64,000 nucleotides of DNA, taken from an uncultured Collinsella sp. (GTDB lineage: Bacteria > Actinomycetota > Coriobacteriia > Coriobacteriales > Coriobacteriaceae). This document shows positions 42,342-50,682 of this stretch, in pieces; the first letter of the stretch is position 1; each line of letters begins with the position of its first letter. The position numbers and the translations under genes are program-made. The stretch lies in assembly GCA_900544725.1 (NCBI GenBank), contig UQWK01000002.1, forward strand, positions 1 to 64,000, in the 5' to 3' direction. A model generated the notes under the pieces. That model was not told where the DNA came from, searched no databases, and worked only from the letters and a program-made list of their open reading frames with translations.

Positions 42342-43274
42342 ATGTCCGATTTGATTAAACTGACGCCGTTCTTCCGCAAGAAGATCTGGGGTGGCCGCCA
42401 GCTCGAAACCGTATTTGGTTACGACATTCCCGAAGGTCCCATCGGTGAGTTCTGGGCTATCTCGGCCCATCCCAACGGCGACTGCCAGATTGCTGAGGGA
42501 CCGTACGCCGGCCACACGCTGTCGTGGCTGTGGGCCGAGCACCGTGAACTTTTTGGCAATTGCGAGGGCAAGGAGTTCCCGCTGCTCATTAAGATTCTGG
42601 ACGCCAAGGACGACCTTTCGATCCAGATTCATCCCAACGACGAGTACGCCGCCGAGCACGAGAACGGCAGCCTGGGTAAAACCGAGTGCTGGTACGTGCT
42701 GGATTGCGAGCCCGGCGCCACGATCATCGTCGGCCAGCGCGCTAAAGACCGCACCGAGGCCGCACAGATGATCAAGGACGGCCGCTGGGACGACATGCTC
42801 AACGTAGTACCGATCCACAAGGGCGACTTTTTCCAGATTGATTCCGGTACCGTTCACGCCATCAAGGCCGGCACGCTCATTTTGGAAACGCAGCAGTCGT
42901 GCGACGTGACGTATCGCCTGTACGATTACGACCGCCCCGGCACCGACGGCAAACTGCGTCCCCTGCACATTGAGCAGAGCCTCGACTGCATAAACTTTGA
43001 TGCTCAGGCTCCGACCGACGGCACGGTGACCGCACCCGAGGTGGATGGCGTGACCGAGCTCGAGTCTTGCCCCTGCTACACCGTCGATCGCGTGCGCGTT
43101 AACGGCAGCAAGACCCTCGACCAGCGCTGGCCCTTCATGTGTCTGTCGGTCATCGACGGCGAAGGCACCGTCTGCGGCGACCCCGTCCACAAGGGAAGCC
43201 ACCTGCTGGCCCCCAGCACCGTCAGTTCCATCGACCTCGAAGGCAAGATGGAACTGATCATCAGCCACCTCTAG
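42342..43274 (+). CDS. manA: mannose-6-phosphate isomerase, class I
   Basis: A 310-residue cupin enzyme interconverting mannose-6-P and fructose-6-P. Zinc ligands are in LSIQIHPNDEYA (Gln and His), KTECWYVLD (Glu) and IDSGTVHAIKAG (His). Short form, as in Bacillus. The ATG at 42342 has GGAGG 7 nt upstream; the ATG at 42336 is too close to it. It likely shares control with the GntR gene upstream and could channel mannose from the ManPTS. A long stable hairpin follows. Confidence 0.95.
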   Translation: MSDLIKLTPFFRKKIWGGRQLETVFGYDIPEGPIGEFWAISAHPNGDCQIAEGPYAGHTLSWLWAEHRELFGNCEGKEFPLLIKILDAKDDLSIQIHPNDEYAAEHENGSLGKTECWYVLDCEPGATIIVGQRAKDRTEAAQMIKDGRWDDMLNVVPIHKGDFFQIDSGTVHAIKAGTLILETQQSCDVTYRLYDYDRPGTDGKLRPLHIEQSLDCINFDAQAPTDGTVTAPEVDGVTELESCPCYTVDRVRVNGSKTLDQRWPFMCLSVIDGEGTVCGDPVHKGSHLLAPSTVSSIDLEGKMELIISHL

Positions 43275-43299
43275 GTCGCACCAACAACCCAAACGCAAC

Positions 43300-43335
43300 A
43301 AGGGGCTCCCCCGTTCTTCAACGGGGGAGCCCCTT
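43300..43335. terminator. hairpin between convergent manA and pcrA
   Basis: AAGGGGCTCCCCCGTT pairs perfectly with AACGGGGGAGCCCCTT around CTTC. It has no long T-run but a very stable stem. Confidence 0.75.
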
Positions 43336-43471
43336 GCCATGTCTAAGTATTCAGCCCACCCGGCTCTCCAGATCAAAAAGCGAACGAGCAAAGCGACGTT
43401 CGTCCGGCAACGTTACCCAAGGACCTGGGCGGGCGTATAGGGCAACATCGATCGCGAGTTCCGCACGCAAA

Positions 43472-43494
43472 GGAGGCCACTTAATGTGGCCTCC
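43472..43494. terminator. short perfect palindrome
   Basis: GGAGGCCAC and GTGGCCTCC flank TTAAT. It lies between the manA hairpin and the structured RNA-like element. On the minus strand TTTGCG follows. Confidence 0.5.
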
Positions 43495-43560
43495 GTCTTG
43501 CGCAGGACTGCCCGAGCAGGCGACCAAAGCCCCCGGCGCGCCCGCCTAGCCGGATGTACG

Positions 43561-43658
43561 GGTTTTCCAGGTGCGGCAGATCGGCCTGAAAGAGGAGGGC
43601 ATAGACCTTGAGGTCATGCCCGACGATTGAAGGCCGAGGTGCCGTGCCTGGGAAAGCC
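43561..43658. ncRNA. structured RNA-like element, copy B (strand unsure)
   Basis: Written on the plus strand. Outer stem P1 pairs 43561-43571 with 43647-43658; an inner extension pairs GCGGCA with TGCCGT; P2 pairs TCGGCCT (43581-43587) with AGGCCGA (43631-43637); the P3 stem pairs GGGCAT/ATGCCC and GACC/GGTC. The asymmetric loop between P2 and P3 is GAAAGAGGA facing GACGATTGA. It starts 2 bp after the pcrA stop codon on the minus strand. The copy at 55156 has the same fold with compensatory changes. Confidence 0.75.
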
Positions 43659-43660
43659 GC

Positions 43661-46561
43661 CTAGGTCAGTTTTACTATAGGAGCGAAGCCCTTCATTAGC
43701 TTTTTGGTCTGGCCGGTCTTTTCGAATTGAACCTCGATCATGTCTCCAGCGACCGAGATCACGGTACCCGTGCCAAAGGTCTTATGGCTCACGGTATCGC
43801 CCGCGGCAAAGTCCTGCGATGCGCTGGCGCGATCGACCTTGCGCTCCACCGTCGGGGACACCTTGGACGAGGGCTTTTTGGCTCGCGGCGCGCCCGAGCC
43901 AAAGGTCGAGGCAACACGGCCGGCGTCGGGCGAAACCCCACGATGGCGCTCGGTCCCGTAACTGCTGCCGCCAAAGAAGTCGTCAAAGCTCGATCCGCCG
44001 CGCGAACCGGAACCGCCGGTCGAACGCGTATGCGAACCGAACACCTTGCCGCCATACATATCCGAGCCCATGCCCGAGCCAAAGGTGCCGTGACGGTCGC
44101 CGCGCTTCTCCCAGCCCGTGCCCTCAAAACCGGCAGAGCCGATACCGCTAAACTCGATATCCTCAAACGGAATCTCGTTGAGGAAGCGCGAGCGCGGGTT
44201 GGCAGAGGTCGAACCGTAGGTGCGACGCGTGGCCGCATAGGTCAAGAACAGGCGCTTACGGGCACGCGTGATGGCGACGTAGGCCAGGCGACGCTCCTCC
44301 TCGAGCTTGCCCGGGTCATCGCTGCCGCCAAAGTCGTGCACGTGCGGGAAGATGCCCTCCTCCATGCCGGCCACGAACACCGCGGGGAACTCCAGGCCCT
44401 TGGCGGAGTGGATGGTCATCATGGTGATGGCATGCGTCTCGCCGGCCAGAGAATCCAAGTCGGAGCGCAGGGCCAGCCACTCCATGAGTGCCGGCAGCGC
44501 CTTGCAGGTGAGCGGACCGTAGGTGCGCTCGATCTCGTCGGCATGTACGGCGCCCACCGGCATCTCCGTCGGCGCGGCATAGGCGTTACCCGCGATGGCG
44601 GCGGCCAGGGCATCCTGCGGCGAGAGCGCCGGGGCGGCTAGGCTATCGAGCGGATTGGAACCTGCGGCATCGCGCGCGCCAACGAGCGCCTCAAACGAGG
44701 ATGCCGGGGCGGACGGCCCCGGCTCGGGCGCGGGCGCACTCACCACAACGGGCTCGGGCTCAGCGCCGGCCGGCACATCGGCAACACCGGCCGCGCGCAG
44801 CTCTTCTAGGCTCTCGAGCGTGCCCTCGATATCCTCGTGCGTCTCTTCAAATTCGGCAGCAACGCCCAAGAATTCCTGAATGTTCTCGGCGCGGCTCTCG
44901 GACTCCATGGTGCCCTCGGCGCGGAAGGCCTGCAGCAGACCCGTCTTGTCGACAATCATCTCGACGACGTCCTTCAGCTCGCCGTCCATGCGGCGGCCCT
45001 CGCGCACCAGCGACACAAAGCTCGACAGGCCATTGCGGACCTTGGCGCTAAACATGCCGGTCTCGGCGCACGCGATCTCGCAGGCCTGAAAGAACGAGCA
45101 GCGGTTGTCGCGCGCCAGCTGCTCGATCTTTTGGATCGAGGTGGAGCCGATGCCACGACGCGGCGTGTTGATGACGCGTTTAACGCTCATCTCGTCGGCC
45201 GGGTTCACGATCATCTTGAGGTAGGCCATGACGTCGCGGATCTCGGCACGGTCGAAGAATCGCGTGCCGCCCACGATCTTGTAGGGCACGCCCGCGCGCA
45301 GGAACATATCTTCGAGAATGCGCGACTGAGCGTTGGTGCGGTAGAACACGGCGATGTCGTCGTAGCTCGTGCCCTTGGCATGCAGCTTTTCGATCTCGCC
45401 GGCAATCCAGCGGCCCTCGTCGCGCTCGTCGCTCGCCTGGAAGGCCTGGATCTTCTCGCCGTCGCCCTCGGCCGTAAACAGGCGCTTGTCCTTGCGCTGC
45501 GAGTTGTGGCGCACCACGGCGTTGGCGGCGCTCAGGATATGGCCCGTAGAGCGATAGTTCTGCTCCAGCTTGACGGTCTTGCAGTCTTTAAAGTCCTTCT
45601 CAAAGTCCAGGATATTGGTGATGTCGGCGCCACGCCAGCTATAAATGGACTGGTCGTCGTCGCCCACGACCATGAGGTTTTGGTACTTGGCGGCCAGCAG
45701 GTTGGCGATCTCGTACTGGACGTGGTTGGTGTCCTGATACTCGTCGACGCTAATGTAGCGAAAGCGCTCTTGGTACTTTTCGAGCACCTCGGGGCGGGTG
45801 CGCAGCAGCTCGAGCGCGCGCACGAGCAGGTCGTCAAAGTCCATCGCGTTGGCGGCGCGCAGGCGGCGCTCCAGCTCTAGGTAGACCTGCGCGGCCTTTT
45901 TGTCGTTGGGGCTGTCGGCGGATTTGAGCATGTCCTCGGGCCCGATCATGGCGTTTTTAGCCGAGCTGATCTTGCTGCGGATCATGTTGATGGGGAACTG
46001 CTTTTGCTCAATGCCGAGCGCCTGCATAATGTCGCGCACCATGCGCTTTGAGTCGTCATCATCGTAGATGGTGAACTGACCGGTGTAGCCCAGCAGATCG
46101 GCGTCCTCGCGCAGCATGCGCACACACATGGCGTGGAAGGTGCACACCCACATGCCGCGGGTGCCACTGGGAATAAGTGCCGCCAGACGCTCGCGCATCT
46201 CGGCCGCGGCCTTGTTGGTAAACGTGATGGCAAGAATCTGCCAGGGCTTAACGCCCAAGTCGCCGAGCATATGCGCGATGCGGAAGGTCAGGACGCGGGT
46301 CTTGCCCGAGCCGGCGCCGGCAAGGACCAGCAGCGGGCCCTCGGTGGTCAGGACCGCCTCGCGCTGGGCGGGGTTCAGGCTATCGATATCGACGAGCGGC
46401 TTGGCGGGTTTGGGCGCCGGAGCCGGGGCGTCGTAGATGTCGAGCGGAACGAGCTCGGGTTCCGGCGCGGCGGGGGCGGTGTACGCATCGAGCGGCACGG
46501 GTTCCGGCGCGGGCGGCACGGGTACCGCAGTGTTCTTTTCCCAGGGCAGGGGCTGGGTCAT
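43661..46561 (-). CDS. pcrA: UvrD/PcrA-type ATP-dependent DNA helicase
   Basis: A 966-residue superfamily 1 helicase. Motif I VLAGAGSGKTRVLTFRIAHM, Ia ITFTNKAAAEMRERL, II DEYQDTN, III VGDDDQSIYSWRGA, IV EQNYRST, V TIHSAKGLEFPAVFVAG and VI VAITRARKRLFL are all present. Two Pro/Ala-rich low-complexity segments are extra: the N-terminal ~60 residues and an insertion at ~605-700. The C-terminus ends with the PcrA-type Tudor-like domain (GDTVSHKTFGTGTVISV). It unwinds DNA in repair and plasmid replication. The ATG at 46561 has GAGGAG 7 nt upstream. Confidence 0.95.
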   Translation of the reverse strand: MTQPLPWEKNTAVPVPPAPEPVPLDAYTAPAAPEPELVPLDIYDAPAPAPKPAKPLVDIDSLNPAQREAVLTTEGPLLVLAGAGSGKTRVLTFRIAHMLGDLGVKPWQILAITFTNKAAAEMRERLAALIPSGTRGMWVCTFHAMCVRMLREDADLLGYTGQFTIYDDDDSKRMVRDIMQALGIEQKQFPINMIRSKISSAKNAMIGPEDMLKSADSPNDKKAAQVYLELERRLRAANAMDFDDLLVRALELLRTRPEVLEKYQERFRYISVDEYQDTNHVQYEIANLLAAKYQNLMVVGDDDQSIYSWRGADITNILDFEKDFKDCKTVKLEQNYRSTGHILSAANAVVRHNSQRKDKRLFTAEGDGEKIQAFQASDERDEGRWIAGEIEKLHAKGTSYDDIAVFYRTNAQSRILEDMFLRAGVPYKIVGGTRFFDRAEIRDVMAYLKMIVNPADEMSVKRVINTPRRGIGSTSIQKIEQLARDNRCSFFQACEIACAETGMFSAKVRNGLSSFVSLVREGRRMDGELKDVVEMIVDKTGLLQAFRAEGTMESESRAENIQEFLGVAAEFEETHEDIEGTLESLEELRAAGVADVPAGAEPEPVVVSAPAPEPGPSAPASSFEALVGARDAAGSNPLDSLAAPALSPQDALAAAIAGNAYAAPTEMPVGAVHADEIERTYGPLTCKALPALMEWLALRSDLDSLAGETHAITMMTIHSAKGLEFPAVFVAGMEEGIFPHVHDFGGSDDPGKLEEERRLAYVAITRARKRLFLTYAATRRTYGSTSANPRSRFLNEIPFEDIEFSGIGSAGFEGTGWEKRGDRHGTFGSGMGSDMYGGKVFGSHTRSTGGSGSRGGSSFDDFFGGSSYGTERHRGVSPDAGRVASTFGSGAPRAKKPSSKVSPTVERKVDRASASQDFAAGDTVSHKTFGTGTVISVAGDMIEVQFEKTGQTKKLMKGFAPIVKLT

Positions 46562-46699
46562 GGGCGGCTCCTCATCTGACGGACGGCGCGCCTGCGGGCA
46601 GCGCCATAGTTTGAGCCGTACCAGTATACCGAGCCGCGCGGACACCGACGCAAATCACACCACGACTCCGTGCGCCGCCGTCAGGCCCACCCCAGCAGA

Positions 46700-46734
46700 T
46701 TTGGTGCAATGGGGTCAGGTTAGTCTGCACCAAT
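46700..46734. repeat. short palindromic repeat of the GGGGTCAGGTTA family
   Basis: TTGGTGCA and TGCACCAA flank ATGGGGTCAGGTTAGTC. The GGTGCA arm and the GGGGTCAGGTTA core (as its complement) recur at 40213-40246. Confidence 0.6.
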
Positions 46735-46779
46735 CTATTGACAATCACGAAACCGCCGATGTCATGGCAGCAGCAGCGA

Positions 46780-46879
46780 GCGGCGGCCAAGGCGAACAAA
46801 TTGGCATGAAAAGAGGGCGGCATAGACCTTTTGGTCATGCCACCCCCTTTGAATGACAAGTTGTCGCTCTGGCCGCCGC
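46780..46879. ncRNA. structured RNA-like element, copy C (diverged; strand unsure)
   Basis: P1 GCGGCGGCCA (46780-46789) pairs perfectly with TGGCCGCCGC (46870-46879). Next GCGAACAA pairs with TTGTCGC with one bulge, then TTGGCAT with ATGACAA. The apex GGCATAGACC-TTTT-GGTCATGCC is almost the P3 of copy B. TGAAAAGAGGGC replaces the conserved loop strand, and CCCCCTTTGAATGA the other side. It starts about 15 bp after the uppP stop on the minus strand. Confidence 0.6.
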
Positions 46880-46894
46880 GCAGCGTCAACCAAG

Positions 46895-47875
46895 CTAGAG
46901 GCCGAGCATAGGCTCCAGGACAAAGAAGTACGCGAGCACTACGATGCCCAGGATGATGCGGTAAACACCGAAGCACTTAAAGTCGTGACGGCGGACGAAT
47001 CCCATGAGCCACTTGATGGCGATGAGCGAAACCACAAAGGCCACAACGCAGCCCACGCCCAAGATAGCGACCTCGTTGGCGCCGAACGTGCCGCCCTTGA
47101 TGAAGTACTTGACCAGCTTGAGCGCACTTGCGCCAAACATAACGGGAATAGCCAGGAAGAACGTAAACTTGGACGCCACCGAACGCGTGCAGCCCAAAAG
47201 CAGGCCACCGATGATGGTAGAACCGGAACGAGACGTACCAGGCACCAGCGAAAGCACCTGGAAGCAGCCGATACCCAGCGCAGTCTTCCAGCTCAGGTCC
47301 TCGAGCGTGGCGATGGAGCCAAAGTCCAGGCTATCGTCATCGCCCTCATCCTCAGCGGTAGCCGCGGCGGGCGCCGCAAAGTGCGCACCGGCGGGGCGTC
47401 CACCCGGCGCCACAGCACGAGAACCAAACGAACCGGCAAGAGCGGCCTGGTCGCGCTTGTTCGCGCGCCAGTTCTCAATCACGATAAACAGCACGCCGTA
47501 CACAATGAGCGCCAGCGCCACGACGGGAGCATTGTAGAAATGCTCCTCCATCCAGTCGTTGAGCGGCAGACCGATCGCCGCGGCGGGAATGCAGCCGAGC
47601 ACAATCTTGCCCCACAGCACCCAAGTGTCGCGACGGCCCTCCTTGCCCTTGCTGGGGGAAAACGGATTAAGGTCGTAGAAGAACAGGACGCAGACGGCCA
47701 AAATGGCGCCAAGCTGAATCACGACCAGGAACATATTCCAGAACGTCTCGCTCACGTTCATCTTGACGAACTCGTCCACCAAGATCATGTGACCGGTCGA
47801 CGAAACAGGCAGCCATTCGGTGATGCCCTCGACCAGGCCCATGAAGGCAGATTTTAGAAGCTCGATGATATCCAA
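46895..47875 (-). CDS. uppP: undecaprenyl-diphosphatase
   Basis: A 326-residue membrane enzyme that recycles the C55 lipid carrier for cell-wall synthesis. The start DIIELLKSAFMGLVEGITEW plus LPVSSTGHMIL is the BacA/UppP signature; SLVPGTSRSGSTIIGGLLLG is the second active-site block. Usual length is ~270; here about 50 extra, Ala/Gly/Asp-rich residues (~142-193) are inserted in the loop before the second block. I start at TTG 47875 because GAGGGGG lies 5 nt upstream and the family N-terminus begins exactly there; upstream ATGs at 47938-47944 lack a site. Confidence 0.93.
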   Translation of the reverse strand: MDIIELLKSAFMGLVEGITEWLPVSSTGHMILVDEFVKMNVSETFWNMFLVVIQLGAILAVCVLFFYDLNPFSPSKGKEGRRDTWVLWGKIVLGCIPAAAIGLPLNDWMEEHFYNAPVVALALIVYGVLFIVIENWRANKRDQAALAGSFGSRAVAPGGRPAGAHFAAPAAATAEDEGDDDSLDFGSIATLEDLSWKTALGIGCFQVLSLVPGTSRSGSTIIGGLLLGCTRSVASKFTFFLAIPVMFGASALKLVKYFIKGGTFGANEVAILGVGCVVAFVVSLIAIKWLMGFVRRHDFKCFGVYRIILGIVVLAYFFVLEPMLGL

Positions 47876-48124
47876 AGGGACCCCCTCATTAGACACCCGC
47901 CGGTAGATGTTCTGCGGACGATGCGGGCGATGTTCCATTATCAACCGTTGGCGGCACGCCTGTGCCTACCCTTACCAAAAAACTCGCCCGTTCACAGAAT
48001 TGCGAGCGGTCAAACCGAAATCCTTGGGTATAACTGCAACAAGATAAAGTGTCCGGCGGCCAACGCGCCCGCGCCCGCCCGACGCACGAGCCCCGCGCCC
48101 GTGCGATAGACCAAGGAGGAAACC

Positions 48125-48562
48125 ATGAACGAGGGCTATACCAAGGTATTTGTTTCACTCGACGGTACTGAGCAGCAGGATTTTGTGCTCGCACGCGCCA
48201 TCAAGGTCGCCGCGAACAACGGCGCTAAGCTGATCATCGGCCACGTCATCGACTCCACCGCGCTCGAGAGCGCCGGTTCCTATCCGGTCGACCTGGTCAA
48301 CGGCTTGGAGGAGGCCTTTAACAACTCCATCGCCAAGCAGCTCGAGGAGGCCAAGGCCAATCCCGACATTCCCGAGGTCGAGGTCATGATTCGTACCGGC
48401 CGCATTCGTGAGACGCTTAAGGATGAGATGCTCGACGTGGTCAAGCCCGATCTGGTGCTCTGCGGCGCCCGCGGCCTGTCCTCAATTAAGTACGCGCTAC
48501 TGGGCTCGATTTCGACGTTCCTGCTGCGCAATACGGACTGCGACATCTTGGTCGTGAAGTAG
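48125..48562 (+). CDS. universal stress protein (UspA family)
   Basis: A 145-residue UspA-domain protein. It begins YTKVFVSLDGTEQQDFVLARA and ends with the nucleotide-binding loop LVLCGARGLSSIKYALLGS plus the STFLLRNTDCDILVVK strand, matching ATP-binding Usp members. An AAGGAGG site is 6 nt before the ATG. It is divergent from uppP. Two structured hairpins follow it. Confidence 0.9.
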   Translation: MNEGYTKVFVSLDGTEQQDFVLARAIKVAANNGAKLIIGHVIDSTALESAGSYPVDLVNGLEEAFNNSIAKQLEEAKANPDIPEVEVMIRTGRIRETLKDEMLDVVKPDLVLCGARGLSSIKYALLGSISTFLLRNTDCDILVVK

Positions 48563-48575
48563 CGTTGCTCCCACC

Positions 48576-48668
48576 GGCCGCGGGACCTGCGGGGTTTCCA
48601 CGGGCACGTCCTCGCCGCGTTGCGGCTGCGGGATGTGCCCTTAGGAAACCCCTCCCGGCCCCGCGGCC
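48576..48668 (+). ncRNA. long multi-stem hairpin downstream of the usp gene
   Basis: Nested helices, outer to inner: GGCCGCGGG with CCCGCGGCC, GGGGTTTCC with GGAAACCCC, GGGCAC with GTGCCC, and a GCCGC-GTT-GCGGC tip, separated by small internal loops. It is 93 nt long and begins 13 bp after the usp stop. It is either a 3' UTR structure or a small RNA (inference). Confidence 0.55.
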
Positions 48669-48712
48669 TTCGCAGCCTTACTTCAACGAGTTGGCTGATA
48701 AGAAAGATGGCG

Positions 48713-48741
48713 TGCCGCCCCGATTGGGGCGGCACATTTTT
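48713..48741 (+). terminator. terminator with duplicated 3' arm
   Basis: TGCCGCCCC pairs with GGGGCGGCA around GATT, then CATTTTTG. The 20-bp unit starting TTGGGGCGGCAC at 48724 is directly repeated at 48744, with a partial third copy at 48764. Confidence 0.75.
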
Positions 48742-48787
48742 GTTTGGGGCGGCACGTTTTTGTTTGGGCGGACGTCTGCCGCGTGCG

Positions 48788-49831
48788 TTACTCGAAATAT
48801 TGGAACTTGTTGGTTGAGAAGGCGAATGTGACGACGAAGCCTTCGCTGGGCTCGGACGATGCGGTGACGTCGATGCCCATCTTGGAGCACAGACGTGCCA
48901 CCAGGTAGAGGCCGATGCCCGTTGCGCGCTTGGTGGTGCGGCCGTTGTCGCCGGTAAAACCCTTCTCGAACACGCGCGGCAGGTCTGCCGTACACACGCC
49001 GCAGCCGTTGTCCGCGACGGTAAGCTCGATGCGCTCGCTTGCCAGGCCCTCGTCCAGCAACGCGCCCGAAAACACGATCTTTGCGCCGTCCTCACGCGCA
49101 TATTTAATGCTGTTCTGAATGAGCTGGCCCAGAATAAACTCGAGCCACTTCTCGTCGGTAAACACCTCAAAGTCGAGGTTCTCGCACACCGGGGCCACGT
49201 GCGCCGCGATGAGCTCACGCGCATTGGCCTTGATCGCGCCCATCACCAGGGTCTTGAGATCCCAGCGGCGAATCAGGTAGTCGCGCTCCACGACTTCCGA
49301 GCGCGCGTAGTACAGCGCCTGGTCGATATAGCGCTCCACGCGAGCCAACTCACGGCCCAGGTCGTCCACGCGCGACAGGTCGTCTTCGCTGCCGTCCAGG
49401 TTTTCCAAAATTAGATGGGCCGCCGCCAAGGGCAGCTTGGCCTCGTGGACCCAGCTCTCGATATAGTCGCGATAGTCATCGGTCTGACGCCGGCCTTCGG
49501 CAACCTCGTCGCAGGCAGCTTTGCCCACCCGGCGCAAGACCTCGTATTCGAGCTCGCCCTCGGCATAGGTCGGGCATTGCACCATCTCCTGCACCCATGC
49601 GGGACTCTCGAGCTCCTCTGCCGCACGCTCCAGCTGGCGCAGAAAACGACGACGACGCGCGTACTCGATCACGATGCCGAGCATACCGAAGATAAAGGAC
49701 ACGCCGACCGCCACGACCACGATAGAAACGGGTGCGCCGGCGACCGTCAGCACAAAGCAGCTCAGCAGCACGCCGCACGTCCACACGGTGACGGGAAGCA
49801 GCGCGTCTTTAAAGAACTTGCCAAACGACAT
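48788..49831 (-). CDS. sensor histidine kinase (BceS-like small type)
   Basis: A 347-residue kinase: two membrane segments (~12-31 and ~36-56) with a very short outer loop, then a cytoplasmic HisKA-like helix with SWVHEAKLPLAAAHL (His129) and an ATP-binding domain (N box QNSIKYA, G1 VADNGCGV, GFTGDNGR, G2 GIGLYLVARL). Kinases with this short-loop architecture (BceS-like) sense antimicrobial peptides through an ABC transporter; no such transporter is in the window. It follows the response regulator gene by 9 bp. Confidence 0.9.
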   Translation of the reverse strand: MSFGKFFKDALLPVTVWTCGVLLSCFVLTVAGAPVSIVVVAVGVSFIFGMLGIVIEYARRRRFLRQLERAAEELESPAWVQEMVQCPTYAEGELEYEVLRRVGKAACDEVAEGRRQTDDYRDYIESWVHEAKLPLAAAHLILENLDGSEDDLSRVDDLGRELARVERYIDQALYYARSEVVERDYLIRRWDLKTLVMGAIKANARELIAAHVAPVCENLDFEVFTDEKWLEFILGQLIQNSIKYAREDGAKIVFSGALLDEGLASERIELTVADNGCGVCTADLPRVFEKGFTGDNGRTTKRATGIGLYLVARLCSKMGIDVTASSEPSEGFVVTFAFSTNKFQYFE

Positions 49832-49840
49832 AGCCGGCCC

Positions 49841-50512
49841 CTAGACCGAATAGCCTTGGCCGCGATGCGTAGTCAAATACCCCTTGATGCCGATTTTTTC
49901 GAGCGTGGTGCGCAGGCGGTTGATGTTGACGGTGAGCGTATTGTCGTCCACGAAGGCGTCGGAGTCCCACAGGTCCTGCATGATGGCCGAGCGCGAAACG
50001 ATCTTGCCTGCACGGCTCAGAAGCAGCGAGAGGATACGCAGCTCGTTTTTGGTGAGCTCGGTACTGTCGCCGGTTGCCGTATTGGTGACCATGGAGCGGG
50101 CGAGGTCAAGCTCCAGTCCCTTGTGGACGAGCGTGCTGCGCTCGCCTGCCGCCGAGGTGCGACGCAGCAAGGCATTGATGCGCGCCACGAGCACACGGGC
50201 GCTGTAGGGCTTGGGAACAAAGTCGTCCGCGCCGAGCGTCATGGCCATGACCTCGTCGATCTCGGTCGCGCGCGACGTGAGGACGATGATGGGAACCTCG
50301 GATTCGCGGCGGACCTCGTGGCAGATGTGCTGGCCATCTTTGACAGGAAGCGTGAGGTCGAGCAGCACCAGGTCGGGCGCGGCGGCGAGAATATCGCGCG
50401 AGACATGCTCAAACGATTCGCAGGCCTCAACCTCAAAACCGGCGCGGGCAAGGATATCGGCAAGCTCGCGACGAATGGGATCGTCGTCCTCAACGACATA
50501 GATCAGCGCCAT
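49841..50512 (-). CDS. OmpR-family response regulator
   Basis: A 223-residue regulator. The receiver domain (~1-115) has acidic VEDDD, phosphorylated Asp52 in LVLLDLTLP and the PKPYSARVL lysine; the winged-helix effector (~125-223) has LTKNELRILSLLL, VDDNTLTVNINRLRTTLE and TTHRGQGYSV. The ATG at 50512 has GGAGG 4 nt upstream. It forms an operon with the kinase. Confidence 0.94.
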   Translation of the reverse strand: MALIYVVEDDDPIRRELADILARAGFEVEACESFEHVSRDILAAAPDLVLLDLTLPVKDGQHICHEVRRESEVPIIVLTSRATEIDEVMAMTLGADDFVPKPYSARVLVARINALLRRTSAAGERSTLVHKGLELDLARSMVTNTATGDSTELTKNELRILSLLLSRAGKIVSRSAIMQDLWDSDAFVDDNTLTVNINRLRTTLEKIGIKGYLTTHRGQGYSV

Positions 50513-50624
50513 GTGTCCTCCCATTTCACGTAACTTGCACCTTTCACACCATTATGCCCACGGCGTCGCAGAGATACGACCCCGTGGGCACCTAATGTGA
50601 CAAAAGTGTTCGGCAGTCTTAAGA

Positions 50625-50662
50625 GAAAATAGGGGCCGACCGGTCCTAAACCGATCGGCCCC
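50625..50662 (-). terminator. terminator after the aminotransferase/OCD pair
   Basis: On the minus strand GGGGCCGATCGG pairs with CCGGTCGGCCCC, followed by TATTTTCTC. Confidence 0.8.
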
Positions 50663-50682
50663 ATCACTTCGACCTCGATCCT

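Noticed and set aside
46572..46894. Small protein encoded across the structured element (minus strand)
   Set aside because: Helix pairing explains the similarity between copies better than codons; the frames in the other two copies differ in length and lack starts.
48788..50512. Full BceRS-AB resistance module
   Set aside because: Only the two-component pair is present; no ABC transporter lies on either side in this window.
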